Below are positions 41,061 through 50,411 of a DNA stretch of 64,000 bases, piece after piece. The notes beneath the pieces were generated by a model. It saw nothing but the letters and a program-made list of their open reading frames with translations. It searched no databases and was not told the origin of the DNA. Source of the DNA: Archangium violaceum (GTDB lineage Bacteria; Myxococcota; Myxococcia; Myxococcales; Myxococcaceae); contig NZ_CP069396.1 of assembly GCF_016887565.1 (NCBI RefSeq), positions 7,670,001-7,734,000 on the forward strand, written 5' to 3'. A program made the position numbers and the translations under genes. How positions within the stretch are numbered: the first letter of the stretch is position 1; each line of letters begins with the position of its first letter.

Positions 41061-41405
41061 TCACGCCCGTGAGCTGTCTGGGGGTCGCACCAACTCCGCC
41101 GGGTACGGTGCGGCGCCCGGAGTGGTTGGGCTGACGTCTTGCGCGCGTGACTGCTCGATCAGGTCGAGCGCGACGCCCACCGTCGTGCCAACCACGCGGT
41201 TGACCCACCGGACCATCCCATACGAGCCCGAGACAGCCAGGTCATGGAGCTCGTGCACGCCCCGGACGGGGACCGCGATCGGGGGCACCTTCTCCAGCAG
41301 CTCGAAGGGCTTCGCGGCGGTGCGCTTGTGCACCTGCTCCACCGCCGTCGCGCCCTTGTCCACCGCGTCCCGTACCAGCTCCATCAATCCGTGCCACTTC
41401 TTCAT
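41061..41405 (-). CDS. Small protein coupled to a lipase-like hydrolase
   Basis: The 114-residue protein (MKKWHGLMELVRDAVDKGATAVEQVHKRTA) has no signal peptide and a helical N-terminus, with a possible weak membrane-associated stretch near 65-90. Its ATG overlaps the stop of the hydrolase gene by 4 bp, so they are made together, and it may be a chaperone or partner. I do not recognise the family. The longer frame to 41936 is a shadow. Confidence 0.7.
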   Translation of the reverse strand: MKKWHGLMELVRDAVDKGATAVEQVHKRTAAKPFELLEKVPPIAVPVRGVHELHDLAVSGSYGMVRWVNRVVGTTVGVALDLIEQSRAQDVSPTTPGAAPYPAELVRPPDSSRA

Positions 41406-42493
41406 GGAAGCTCCTGTTCGCACCAGGCCCTCACCTGGGCATAGACAGCCGCGTGGTGGGCCAGGGCGATGTGATCCACCCCCGCCACGACCTTGACGTT
41501 CTCCTGCGGAAACACAGGCGAGCGGTCCTCCGGCTCCGCCCGTCCCGCGGCGCTCGCCAGGGGCACCACGCCGTCTCCGAAGAGCATCGAGAGCAGGTGG
41601 CGCTCGTCGTTGCCCAAAGAGCCAACGAGCAGGTGATGGGACAGCTCCGGGAGCAGCGGGACGGGGTGGCGGCGGTTCTGGAGGCGCGCCTCGCCCTCGG
41701 TGCCCTCCCAGTCCTGCTTCACCAGGTTCCCGTATCCCAGATCCTTCACGCCGCTGCTGCGCAGGTCGACGACGTCCGCCACCAATTGCGTGTAGGGATT
41801 GGGAATCGCTCGCAACACGTGGCTCACCGCCCTGCCCGCCCGTTCGAGCGGCGAGCCCAGGTGCGGTACGCCCAGGTAGAGGGCGCGGCGGACCCGGGAC
41901 AGCCAGGTGTGCCCCGCCTCGGCGGCCACGTGGCACGCGCTGCGCACCACGAGCCCGCCCATGCTGTAGCCCACCAGGATGAGTTCCTCGACGGGGACGG
42001 GGAAACAGGCCACCAGCGTCTCCAGCAGCCGGGCCAGGGCCTCGCCGTTGTCGGAGATGTGCAGGCCCGTGTTGTAGCGGAGGTAGAGCGGCGTCACGCC
42101 CTGGTCCCGTTGCAGCAGCGCGCCGTAGGTCACCGCGGGCTCGCCAGGGAAGGACCAGACGGCCTCGGTGACGGCGAGCCCATGTACCCAGAGCGCCAGC
42201 CGGCCCGTGGGCGCGGGGTACGCACGCAGGAGCGACTCCCGGTCCAGCCGCACCGGGTGCCCGTCGAGGAAGAGCTCCATCGGCGTGGCCAGCCCGTTGT
42301 TCTGGCGGTGGAGGTAGTCCCCCAGGACGCCGTTGAGGACCCCGAGGGCGAACTCCAGCTTGCCGCCACCAGCCCGGGCGGCGGGCAGCGGCGCGGAGAG
42401 CGCTCCGGCGGGGACGGGCGGGGCCAGGTCGGTCTGCACCGCTGGAGCTTCAGTGTCTTTGGGTGTCATCAAGGTTCGCTCGCGGCGGACCAT
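41402..42493 (-). CDS. Alpha/beta hydrolase (lipase-like)
   Basis: The 363-residue protein has an alpha/beta hydrolase core with nucleophile motif GYSMGG (Ser near 174), GVPHLGSPLERAGR downstream as in PGAP1/lipase-type enzymes, and DHIALAHH near the C-terminus with the likely catalytic His. The first 45 residues are Pro/Ala-rich. No signal peptide is seen. The start is either ATG 42493 or ATG 42469; neither has a clear ribosome site. It is co-translated with a small partner protein. Substrate unknown. Confidence 0.82.
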   Translation of the reverse strand: MVRRERTLMTPKDTEAPAVQTDLAPPVPAGALSAPLPAARAGGGKLEFALGVLNGVLGDYLHRQNNGLATPMELFLDGHPVRLDRESLLRAYPAPTGRLALWVHGLAVTEAVWSFPGEPAVTYGALLQRDQGVTPLYLRYNTGLHISDNGEALARLLETLVACFPVPVEELILVGYSMGGLVVRSACHVAAEAGHTWLSRVRRALYLGVPHLGSPLERAGRAVSHVLRAIPNPYTQLVADVVDLRSSGVKDLGYGNLVKQDWEGTEGEARLQNRRHPVPLLPELSHHLLVGSLGNDERHLLSMLFGDGVVPLASAAGRAEPEDRSPVFPQENVKVVAGVDHIALAHHAAVYAQVRAWCEQELP

Positions 42494-42551
42494 GACACGG
42501 ATGACGCACCGCGTAAATCCTGCGGCCCATGGACGGAAAGATGGAGGCGCC

Positions 42552-43271
42552 TCAGTCGAGCCCGCGCTTCCCCACGGACCAGTACGCCTTGACCTTCTGC
42601 GGCGCGCCCACGCCGTCCGCCCGGAGCCGCGCGCGCAGCGCCTGGATGGCCTGCGCCCGACCCGTCATGACGAGTTGCGCGCCCGGCCGCCGCTTCAGTG
42701 CGGCGCCCAGACGCTCCGCCACGGCGGGCAGGTGTCCCTCGTCGGACGCGCGCTCCACCACGGCGCTATCCGACAGCTGGAACTCCCGCAGCACCGTCTC
42801 GGACTCGTCTCGGGAGGAAACCTCGAACACCTGCTCGACGCCCTCCGCGCCGGCCCGCAGGTTCCGCAGCGTGTGGGCCACGGCGAAGGACGTCTCGTCT
42901 CCGAACAGCACCACGGGCCCCTGCAGGGACATGAGCGCCAGGGAGCCGCGAGGCCCCATGAACTGGCAGCCGTCCCCCACCCGCACGTTGCGGCCCCACT
43001 CCGCGCCGGGGCTGTTGCCATGGAGGTAGACGAGCAACTGCGTCGCCCCGCGAGCCGCGTCCCACGCCAGGGGCGTGTACGTCCGCATTCCCACGCGCGG
43101 AAAGAACACCTGCACCTTGTCCCCCGCGCTCCAGGAGACGTCGCGCAGCGCCTCGCCTTCCAGCTCCATCCAGCGGAAGCGAGGTGAGATGTCACGCACC
43201 TGCGCCACCCGCGCGTCGCGGAACAGGAACCGCCCCAGCATGCCTCCGAGAATCGCCTTCCCTGACGCCAT
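42552..43271 (-). CDS. Siderophore-interacting FAD reductase
   Basis: The 239-residue protein has the full SIP layout: RDISPRFRWMELEGEAL, the FAD motif MRTYTPLAWD (R-x-Y-T-x), a Gly-rich GPRGSLAL loop, GDETSFAVAHTLRNL for NAD(P)H and a C-terminal VKAYWSVGKRGLD. It releases iron from siderophores by reduction. Unlike the deleted copy at 29831-30325, all domains are present. It stands alone with no siderophore genes in view. Confidence 0.88.
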   Translation of the reverse strand: MASGKAILGGMLGRFLFRDARVAQVRDISPRFRWMELEGEALRDVSWSAGDKVQVFFPRVGMRTYTPLAWDAARGATQLLVYLHGNSPGAEWGRNVRVGDGCQFMGPRGSLALMSLQGPVVLFGDETSFAVAHTLRNLRAGAEGVEQVFEVSSRDESETVLREFQLSDSAVVERASDEGHLPAVAERLGAALKRRPGAQLVMTGRAQAIQALRARLRADGVGAPQKVKAYWSVGKRGLD

Positions 43272-43399
43272 TCCGTGTCACTCCCGGGGGCACCCTGCCC
43301 CCCTTCATGCGTGCCATCCTCGCACCGGCCCGCCAGAGCGAGCATGAACTCGTGTGACGGGAATATGAAGAAGCGTGAAGCACCCAGGGGCCATGCGGT

Positions 43400-46300
43400 T
43401 CATTCGGGCCTGCCGGCCTTGAGCCGTTTCATCCACCGGAGCAACAGGCCGGATGAAGTTCCCGCATAGGCGGATGCCGCGTGGATCCGCACTTCCACCT
43501 GCGTGCCACCCTCCGGCGCACTGAGTATCCGCAGTGCTCCACCCTGGCGCCTGGCGCGCTCGAACATGCCCTTGATGCCGTAGCGGCCCGGCTTGCCGTT
43601 GTGGCTGGCATGGATGGGGTCCAGGCCCATGCCGTCATCCTTCACGCACAGGCTCAAACAGTGCTCGTCATAGCTCAGGGACACGGCGATGGACCGGGCC
43701 TTCGCGTGGTGTACCGCGTTGGCCACCGCCTCCCGGGCGATCATGAGCAACTCGTCGCGGACGGCGGCGCGCAGCGGCCGTTCGTCGCCGGTGACGGAGA
43801 CGTTGACGAGGTGCTTTCCATCCGCCAGTTCCCGCGCCGCACAAGCGAGCGCTGTGCCGAGCGGCCCGTCGGTCGTGCGCAGCTCGGAGACCCGGTCGCG
43901 CGCGGCGGAGATCACGCCCTCGGCCTTCACGATCGCGCGCTCCATGCTTTCGTTGAGCTCGGGGTCGACGATGCGCCTGGCCAGGCTGTCGAACTGAAGC
44001 ACCAGGCCTTGCACGCCCTGGAGCAGCGTGTCGTGCAGTTCCCGGGCAATCCGCTCCCGCTCGCGGTGGCGCTCTTCCAGTCGCAGCTGGACCTGGTTTT
44101 CGATGACGCGGGCCCGCATCCGGTACGCGCTCCAGGCGATGGCCAACAGAGAGACCACACAGGCAACGGCGAAAGCCTTCGTCTGGACCAGGGTGGGCTC
44201 GATGGTGAAGTCCAGCGCGGCACCGGTTTCGTCCCACACGCCGTCACCGTTGGAGGACACAACGCGGAAACGATAGCGACCGTGGGTGAGATTGGCGTAG
44301 GTCGCCTCGCGCAGCGAGCCGCCGTCGTGCCACTCGCCGTCCACGCCCTCCAGCCGGTAGCGGAAGCGTGCCCGGTCCGCCGCCGCGAGCGTGACGGCGG
44401 TGTAGCGCAGCGTCACGCTGTGGGTACCTTCCGGCAGATGCAGGTCGTCCCCAGCGAGATAGGTACGGTCGCCGGCCCGCACGCTTTGGATCTCGGTCCG
44501 GGGCGGGCGCTCGTTCCTGAGCAACGCGGCCGGGTCCAGCCACGTGACGCCGCGGTTGGTCGCGAACCACAACCGACCGCGCTGGTCCCGCACCGCCGTG
44601 GGGACCGGGCCCGCCTGCAAGGCGATGCCGGGCAGCCCGTCGCGCCAGTCGAACAGGCGGTAGTTCAGCGCACCGCCGGGCCGCGAGAACATCCTTTCGA
44701 TGTCGCCAGCCTTCACCTGGACCACGCCCCGCCCGCCGTTCATCCACAGGTCTCCGTCCGGCGACTCGACGATGCCGGTGATGAGACCAAAGGCGATGTC
44801 CCGGCTCGCCAGAATCGTCGCGAAGCGCTGGCCGTCGAAACGCGCGACCCCGCTCTCGCCGGCGACCCACAGGTTCTTGTCGGTCGCGTGGATCGTGGTG
44901 GCGCGGCCGATCGCCAGCCCATCACCCGCGCCGTATCGGATCGAGTGGCCGCCGGACCACCGGACCACTTCGTCCTCGAACGCCAGCCAGACCACGTTGC
45001 CGGGACCGAGCGCCATGGCGTTGGGGGCGGGGCTGTCGCCGAACCGCCTTTCGGGCTGGATCCCCTTGGGTGTGGCGACGAAGATCCCGTGGCCGACGAT
45101 GGACAGCCACATGCCGTCCTCGCCGTTGGGCATGAAGGCCATCACATGCGTCTCAACGGCTCCGGCGGGGAGTTCGAACTTCCGCAGCGTGTCGCCTACG
45201 CGCCGAAACACCTCCCGTCCGTTGAACCACCACAGCGCGCCATCGGCGGCGAAGATGGCCGTGCGGGTCGGTACCGGACCCCCGTAGGCGCGAGGTGGGG
45301 CGGGAGGGTCCACCACCAGCGCGGTCCGCTGATTGCCCGCCATCACCCGGGTATCCAGAACCGCGAGCGTAAAGCCCCCTTGAGACGCTGACGACAGCTC
45401 GGGGATGTCATGCAAGCGCTTCTTCTGGAAACTCGCCAGCCCGGCGTTCGTGCCCACCCACACGGTGCCCTCGGTGTCCTCGATCACCGGCACCACCACC
45501 GGGGAGGCCAGTCCATCGGGCTGCTCGAACTTCTCCAGCGGGTCCGAGGGGCGCAGGCCGCGCCCGGTCGGAATGCTGGCCGGGGTGGGCAGTCGCCAGA
45601 TGCCGGCACCCCAGATGGTGAGCCAGAGGCTGCCGTCGCGGGCGAACAGCATCTGCTTGGCCCGTGCGAAGGCAGGCGCGCCCGCCGTCGAAGACGACGA
45701 AGATGAGCCGGATGTCGGCGGAGCCGCTGAAGACACGGGTGCGGTGCCCGGCGGGACGGACCGGGCATGATCCGGCAGAGGACGCGTCCCTTGGAGCTCC
45801 TCGCTCAGCCAAAGCCGACCGTCGAGGTCCTCCGCGAGCACGGCATCCCGGGAGATCGTTTCTCCCGTGTCCTGGAACCGCCGCTCCCCCGGGCGGAGGA
45901 AGACCAGCCGGCGTGGCGTGCAGACCCAAAGCACGCCGCGCCGATCGACGTAGACATATTCCGCGGCGCCGTCGTCGTAGCCCCATTCCCGGCCCACGAC
46001 ATGCCATTGCCCCTCCTCATACCTGGCCAACCCGCCCGCGGCGGCGGCCCAGAGCGCACCGTCCGGGGTGCCGGCGAACCTCAGCACACGGCCGGGCGGC
46101 ATCCCCTCTCGGGGGCCGAAGACGGTGGAGCGGCCATCACGCAGTCGCGCCGCACCTCCGGCGAAGAAACCCAGCCAGATGTCACCGTTGGGCAGCACCT
46201 TCAGCGCGTTGATGTTGGAGGAGGGCAGCCGCTGCCCCTCCCGCAGCGGATAGCGGTCGAAGCGGACACCATCGAATCGATAGAGGCCCATGCCGGTGCC

Positions 46301-46477
46301 GAGCCAGAGGTATCCCGTGGGCGCCTGCGCCAGCGTCCAGATGTCGGCGGGCGCGCCGTCGTTTACCGGGAGCGGGGTGTAGGCGTAGTGATCGAGGGAC
46401 GTGGCCGCGGCGTCGCAGGGGCCCAGCGATGCGGCCAGTGCGAGCAGGAGGGTGATGATGGACGACCGGGGACGCAT
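43400..46477 (-). CDS. Hybrid-type sensor: two-component propeller histidine kinase
   Basis: The 1025-residue protein has a signal peptide (1-24), a large periplasmic domain of two-component-regulator propeller repeats (GYLWLGTGMGLYRFDGVRFDRY and similar, about 40-690), a Y_Y_Y domain (about 700-770), one membrane helix (about 785-805), and a HisKA_3 dimerisation domain (ARELHDTLLQGVQ) with HATPase_c (KDDGMGLDP). Such kinases often sense sugars and phosphorylate a LuxR-type regulator; none is adjacent. The 5' ATG 46477 begins the signal peptide. The gene ends a run of myxobacterial genes and starts a region that looks foreign. Confidence 0.9.
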   Translation of the reverse strand: MRPRSSIITLLLALAASLGPCDAAATSLDHYAYTPLPVNDGAPADIWTLAQAPTGYLWLGTGMGLYRFDGVRFDRYPLREGQRLPSSNINALKVLPNGDIWLGFFAGGAARLRDGRSTVFGPREGMPPGRVLRFAGTPDGALWAAAAGGLARYEEGQWHVVGREWGYDDGAAEYVYVDRRGVLWVCTPRRLVFLRPGERRFQDTGETISRDAVLAEDLDGRLWLSEELQGTRPLPDHARSVPPGTAPVSSAAPPTSGSSSSSSTAGAPAFARAKQMLFARDGSLWLTIWGAGIWRLPTPASIPTGRGLRPSDPLEKFEQPDGLASPVVVPVIEDTEGTVWVGTNAGLASFQKKRLHDIPELSSASQGGFTLAVLDTRVMAGNQRTALVVDPPAPPRAYGGPVPTRTAIFAADGALWWFNGREVFRRVGDTLRKFELPAGAVETHVMAFMPNGEDGMWLSIVGHGIFVATPKGIQPERRFGDSPAPNAMALGPGNVVWLAFEDEVVRWSGGHSIRYGAGDGLAIGRATTIHATDKNLWVAGESGVARFDGQRFATILASRDIAFGLITGIVESPDGDLWMNGGRGVVQVKAGDIERMFSRPGGALNYRLFDWRDGLPGIALQAGPVPTAVRDQRGRLWFATNRGVTWLDPAALLRNERPPRTEIQSVRAGDRTYLAGDDLHLPEGTHSVTLRYTAVTLAAADRARFRYRLEGVDGEWHDGGSLREATYANLTHGRYRFRVVSSNGDGVWDETGAALDFTIEPTLVQTKAFAVACVVSLLAIAWSAYRMRARVIENQVQLRLEERHRERERIARELHDTLLQGVQGLVLQFDSLARRIVDPELNESMERAIVKAEGVISAARDRVSELRTTDGPLGTALACAARELADGKHLVNVSVTGDERPLRAAVRDELLMIAREAVANAVHHAKARSIAVSLSYDEHCLSLCVKDDGMGLDPIHASHNGKPGRYGIKGMFERARRQGGALRILSAPEGGTQVEVRIHAASAYAGTSSGLLLRWMKRLKAGRPE

Positions 46478-46859
46478 GGAGTCTCGGGCAGGCGGCGAAG
46501 TATGGCCGATCGCGCACGGTGCTTCCATTCAGGGGATGCAGCAAGCCCGGTCCGAATGGTGCATCAGTCCTCTCGGTGGCTGGCGTCCTTCGAGAGCCAT
46601 TCCGACATTCTGGAGCTCGCCGCGTCGATCAGCCCAACGTCCCGGCCTGCCGCGGAGGCTAATTCCAGCCCGGCAGCTGCTCGCGCGTCACGACGTTGCT
46701 CGAGGTGTAGAGGTTCTTGATCGATTCCCCCGTCGTCCGCCCAGGCCAGGATCGCCAGCAGCCTGATCGACCGTCACCCCCAAACCGCCGGATGACCTTC
46801 AGCGGTTTTTTCCGTGCGGTGTGATAGGGTGCCGGCAGATTTCCATCAAGGAACGTCCC
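46478..46859. other. Intergenic region of 382 bp without a supported gene
   Basis: The stretch between the divergent kinase and a small membrane-protein gene has only short frames. A minus-strand frame ending IKNLYTSSNVVTREQLPGWN (stop near 46661) looks more protein-like than its neighbours and may be the tail of a decayed gene, but I cannot name it. Confidence 0.4.
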
Positions 46860-47267
46860 ATGTCTCATCGCCGATGGCTGACCGCCGCGCTCTGGTCAGG
46901 CTCGTTGGTCGCGGCCTTTTTCATCGGTAGTCTTGTCAGCAAACTTCAGGCCGACACCCCGGAGCGCCCCCCCTCTGCCTTGATACAGGGACTGCCTCCC
47001 CATTGGGAATCCGCGACAGCGGAACTTACCCGCCGTGTCCAGGCCGCTTTCCCGATAGGCAGCAGCGAGGCGGCTATGGCTTCAGCTCTTCGAGCGCAAG
47101 GGTTTGAGCTACAGACCTGGAACGCCAGGCCGGGCGAGGAGAAACGGGCCGACCGAGACCATCACACCGTCTTTTGCCGGATTCGGGCGTCTGTCCTCTG
47201 GCGGATTGACGACGCGGGGAAGCTCACCGAGCTCAAGGCCGACTATCGCGAAGCCGGTTGCCTTTAG
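46860..47267 (+). CDS. Small membrane-anchored periplasmic protein, unknown
   Basis: The 135-residue protein begins with a signal anchor (WLTAALWSGSLVAAFFIGSLV) and has a short globular domain with Cys residues (VFCRIRAS, YREAGCL). AAGGAA lies about 8 nt before ATG 46860. The layout resembles small lipoprotein-like or BamE-like proteins only loosely. I do not recognise a family. Its base and codon use is less GC-extreme than its neighbours. Confidence 0.65.
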   Translation: MSHRRWLTAALWSGSLVAAFFIGSLVSKLQADTPERPPSALIQGLPPHWESATAELTRRVQAAFPIGSSEAAMASALRAQGFELQTWNARPGEEKRADRDHHTVFCRIRASVLWRIDDAGKLTELKADYREAGCL

Positions 47268-47362
47268 AGCGTCTTGGTTTTGTCGGTCGGATTTTCATCC
47301 ATGACCTGATGCCGGGCAGCGCGAAGAGAACCAGCGGCTCTTATCCTTCCCCCCATGAGCGA

Positions 47363-47699
47363 GACATGGAGGCGGGCGGACACCGGACGTCGTTCCTCGC
47401 GCGGGCGGAGGACGCGCTGATGGGGACGTTCGCCCTCACCCAGCTCGTCGCGGACCGGGTGAAGGCGCCTGTCATCGCCGCCGGTGGCATCTCCGACGCG
47501 CGCGGCATCCGCGCGGCGCTCACGCTGGGCGCACAGGCCGGGCAGCTCGGCACCGCGTTCCTCGCCTGCGAGGAGTCCGGCGCCACGCCGAGCACCGCGC
47601 CGCCCTCTTCAGTGACAAATCGCACCACACGGTGCTGACGCGCGCCTTCTCCGGACGGCTGGCGCGCGGCCTGCGCAACCGCTGGAGCGAGGATCGGCG
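47363..47699 (+). pseudogene. Remnant of nitronate monooxygenase
   Basis: The frame from about 47363 reads EAGGHRTSFLARAEDALMGT, then VKAPVIAAGGISDARG, then AALTLGAQAGQLGTAFLA, the C-terminal FMN-binding part of nitronate monooxygenase (2-nitropropane dioxygenase). Near 47590 the frame shifts by one base and continues as EHRAALFSDK, then LTRAFSGRLARGLRNRW, again family sequence. The N-terminal 150 or so residues and the C-terminus are missing. It stops right at the end of the PKD/discoidin gene, so that gene's arrival or a deletion probably destroyed it. Confidence 0.75.
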
Positions 47700-47702
47700 G
47701 GG

Positions 47703-49307
47703 TCAGCGCACCTCGAATTCGTAGATGCGCGTCGCCGGGTCACCGTTCTGGGTCGGGGTGGTCACGTTGAACTTGATGTAGCGCGCCGAGGTGGCGCTGA
47801 TCGAGTGGGTCGAGGTGTTGGCGGTGTTGTTGGTCACCGTCACCGGGGTGCTCCAGCTGGTGCCGTTGCTGGAGGTCTGGATGGTGAAGGCTTTGGTGTT
47901 CCAGGTGCTCGATTCTCCGCCGGCGCCGGCATGCTTGACCACGAAGCTGCTGACCGTCTGCACCGAGCCGAGATCGACCTGCAGCCAGGACTGAGAGGTC
48001 AACGAGCAGAACTTGTCGGTGGTGCCGCCGGAGACGCTGCCGTTGACCGCCTTGGCCGGCGTTTCGCTGCTGTTGCAGGCGCTGGAGCCGGTCGCCGGTT
48101 TGTTGAGCGCCAGGTTGACGTTGCCGACGCCAACCGAGACGGTCTGGGTCTTGGTGTGGCTGGCGCCGCCGTTGTCGGTCACGGTCAGGCTGACGTTGTA
48201 GTTGCCGGTGCTGGCGTAGACATGGCTGGGGTTGATCGCGGTCGAGCCGCTGCCGTCGCCGAAATTCCAGCTGCGCGAGGCGATGCTGCCGTCGATGTCG
48301 CTGGAGGAGTCGCTGAAGTTCGCGGTCAGTCCGCTCACGCTGACGCCGAAATTGGCCACCGGCGGGGTGTTGCCGCTGACCGCGGTGTTGATCGCCGCCG
48401 CGTACTGCGCGGTCGTGCCCTGCGACCAGCACAGCTGGATATCGTCATACAGCCACATGAAGCCGCCGATGATGCCGGCGGTGGCCTTCCAGTTGCTCAT
48501 CTTGCTCTGCACCGTGGTCGGACTGTCGCCGCTGCCGCAGCCGGTGCCGTGGCGCGACCACAGGCCCGGGTCGACGGTCATGCCCATCGCGGTGTTCCAG
48601 CTCGCCGGATTGTTGCCGGCGCCTCCGTCGTACACCTGCAGGTAGATGGTGTCGACCGCGCTGCCGAGGTTGTCCTTGAGGTTCTTCCAGAAGCTCTGAT
48701 TGGTGTAGGGCGCGAAGGAGATCTTGTAGCCCTGGCCGATCAGCATCTGACCGAACTGGGTGGTCGGGGAGAGGTCGTAGGCGCTCTCGTCGTCGAAGTT
48801 GACCGCGTCGGCGCCGGTGACGGTCTTCAGCGCCTGGAAGTTGCGGTACAGGATGCTGTTGCTGCCGGTGCCGCAGACGATGGTGCTGCCGCAGCCGGCG
48901 GCGGTGCCGTTGACCAGCCTGGCCATGCGCTCGAAATCGGGAACGCTCCAGGCACCGATCGACACTTCGATGCGATTGACCGAGGTCGGCGCGGTCTTGA
49001 GCGTGGCCAGCCGCGTCGGCCAGGCCGGGTCGCCGATGTAGGCGCCGTTCTTGACCACCGGGATGTCGTTGTAGACCAGGTCGCCGTTGTCCTCGATGTG
49101 GAAGCTCCACAGGATCACGGTGGTGAAGCCCGAGTTGCGCAGGTCGTCCATCACCGCGGTGCCGCCGGAATAGAACGGGCCGCCGCCGTAGATCGCCGAA
49201 TCGGCATGGGCCGTCGGCGCGATCGCGGCCAGGGCGAGGACGGCGAGCGCCGGCCAGGCTCGGCGGGCGGAACGGAGGCTGGACGAGAGTTGCTTCGACT
49301 TCAACAT
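47703..49307 (-). CDS. Secreted GH18-like protein with PKD and discoidin domains
   Basis: The 534-residue protein has a signal peptide (about 1-34, ending PTAHA-D), a TIM-barrel-like domain resembling GH18 (about 36-320: TVILWSFHIEDNGDLVYND, ADAVNFDDES, YLQVYDGGAGN), a PKD domain (about 325-410, SRSWNFGDGSGSTAINPSHVYASTG) and an F5/8 C-type discoidin domain (about 412-534, LALNKPATGSSACN). The catalytic DxxDxDxE pair of chitinases is not complete, so enzyme activity is uncertain. Style and length resemble proteins of Lysobacter and Xanthomonas, which suggests horizontal transfer. It abuts a decayed gene on its left. Confidence 0.82.
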   Translation of the reverse strand: MLKSKQLSSSLRSARRAWPALAVLALAAIAPTAHADSAIYGGGPFYSGGTAVMDDLRNSGFTTVILWSFHIEDNGDLVYNDIPVVKNGAYIGDPAWPTRLATLKTAPTSVNRIEVSIGAWSVPDFERMARLVNGTAAGCGSTIVCGTGSNSILYRNFQALKTVTGADAVNFDDESAYDLSPTTQFGQMLIGQGYKISFAPYTNQSFWKNLKDNLGSAVDTIYLQVYDGGAGNNPASWNTAMGMTVDPGLWSRHGTGCGSGDSPTTVQSKMSNWKATAGIIGGFMWLYDDIQLCWSQGTTAQYAAAINTAVSGNTPPVANFGVSVSGLTANFSDSSSDIDGSIASRSWNFGDGSGSTAINPSHVYASTGNYNVSLTVTDNGGASHTKTQTVSVGVGNVNLALNKPATGSSACNSSETPAKAVNGSVSGGTTDKFCSLTSQSWLQVDLGSVQTVSSFVVKHAGAGGESSTWNTKAFTIQTSSNGTSWSTPVTVTNNTANTSTHSISATSARYIKFNVTTPTQNGDPATRIYEFEVR

Positions 49308-49537
49308 GGTGCGATCCCCTGCAATGAGCGTCGTGGACGCGATGGCATCGATGCGCGCCGTACGTGCTGCGGGACTGCCCGCGGCGCGATCGCGCGCTCC
49401 CTGTCGCCGACCTCGGCGACGGGCCAACATTGCGAGCGCCGAAATCCGAGTGTCAACAGGTTAATTCAATTTAAACGGGGAGATAATGTTTTACCCGGGC
49501 GCTGGTCGGGTTTTTGCCTGGCAGCTCGAGACCAACC

Positions 49538-49975
49538 TCACGCCGAGCGCTTCGACGCGCGATAGGCCGCCCACGCGCCGGTCGACCAGAGCGCACAGGC
49601 GACGAGGACGGGCTGGAAGAAGAGCCGGATGAACCGCGCCCTGTCGGTGTCGAGACCGAACGCGTCGATGCCATTGGCGTACTGCGAGATGTTGCCCGGG
49701 AAGACCGCGACGAAAAACGCGGCCGTCACCCACCCGACGTGCGGGCGCAGGCGGCGCGCGAAGATGAGCGCCGCGCCGAGCACGAGCTCGACCACGCCCG
49801 AAGCGAGGACGACGAAGTCGGCATCGAGTGGCACCCACTTCGGAACCTGTGCCAGGAACTCGGTGCGGGCCCACGTGAGGTGGCCCGCACCCGCGAGGAG
49901 CAAGGAGGCTCCCAGCCAGATGCGTGCAAGGGTCTTCAGGAGACTGGGGGCTGCCACGGCAACGTCTTGAGACAT
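49538..49975 (-). CDS. DoxX-family membrane protein
   Basis: The 145-residue protein has four membrane helices in the DoxX pattern (RIWLGASLLLAGAGHLTW; FVVLASGVVELVLGAALIF; HVGWVTAAFFVAVFPGNISQY; FFQPVLVACALWSTGAW). The family is linked to redox and stress functions without a fixed role. GGAGG lies 6 nt before ATG 49975. It follows a 47-residue protein gene by 59 bp on the same strand and probably shares its transcript. Confidence 0.88.
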   Translation of the reverse strand: MSQDVAVAAPSLLKTLARIWLGASLLLAGAGHLTWARTEFLAQVPKWVPLDADFVVLASGVVELVLGAALIFARRLRPHVGWVTAAFFVAVFPGNISQYANGIDAFGLDTDRARFIRLFFQPVLVACALWSTGAWAAYRASKRSA

Positions 49976-50034
49976 GAATCCTCCAAGGAAAGTTCGTGAA
50001 TGCTGGCCGGCAAGCCGTGAGCAGCGGATGCCCC

Positions 50035-50178
50035 TCAGCGCTCGCAACTGACCTCGCCCGGCGCGTGGATCACGCGCGTCAGGGCCTGAAGGTCCTCGCG
50101 GAGCTTGATGATTTGTTCGAGGGAGACACCGACGCTGCAGACGAGCTTTCCAGGGTTCGGGCTGGCAGGCGTCGACAT
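50035..50178 (-). CDS. Small protein (47 aa) upstream of DoxX
   Basis: The frame MSTPASPNPGKLVCSVGVSLEQI has AAGGAG about 7 nt before ATG 50178 and a helical middle (LEQIIKLREDLQALTRV). It has no membrane segment and two Cys. The good ribosome site and its place between a promoter-like AT-rich region and DoxX make it likely to be real. No function is known. Confidence 0.55.
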   Translation of the reverse strand: MSTPASPNPGKLVCSVGVSLEQIIKLREDLQALTRVIHAPGEVSCER

Positions 50179-50241
50179 GGTGGACTCCTTCTGCTCGCGC
50201 GGCGCGCGGCTCGGTCGCCACCCATATTGCTTAAAATTAAA

Positions 50242-50251
50242 TTGCATGCAA
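50242..50251. promoter_or_regulatory. Palindromic operator candidate upstream of the DoxX operon
   Basis: TTGCATGCAA is a perfect 10-bp palindrome inside an unusually AT-rich stretch (ttaaaattaaattgcatgca), about 65 bp before the small protein gene. MarR-type repressors use sites of this look. No MarR gene is adjacent. Confidence 0.45.
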
Positions 50252-50411
50252 CCTATTTCGAGGTTCGCGCTCCGCACCGCCGTCTCCAACACGAAGCACC
50301 CGCCGCGCCCCCTCCGACTCGTCGCCTCCCGCCAGGCACGACGTCTTCAGGACCAGCACGGGCATCTTCAGCTTGGAGCGAAAGGCCGCGCGGTTCCGTC
50401 GGCTTCGCGGA

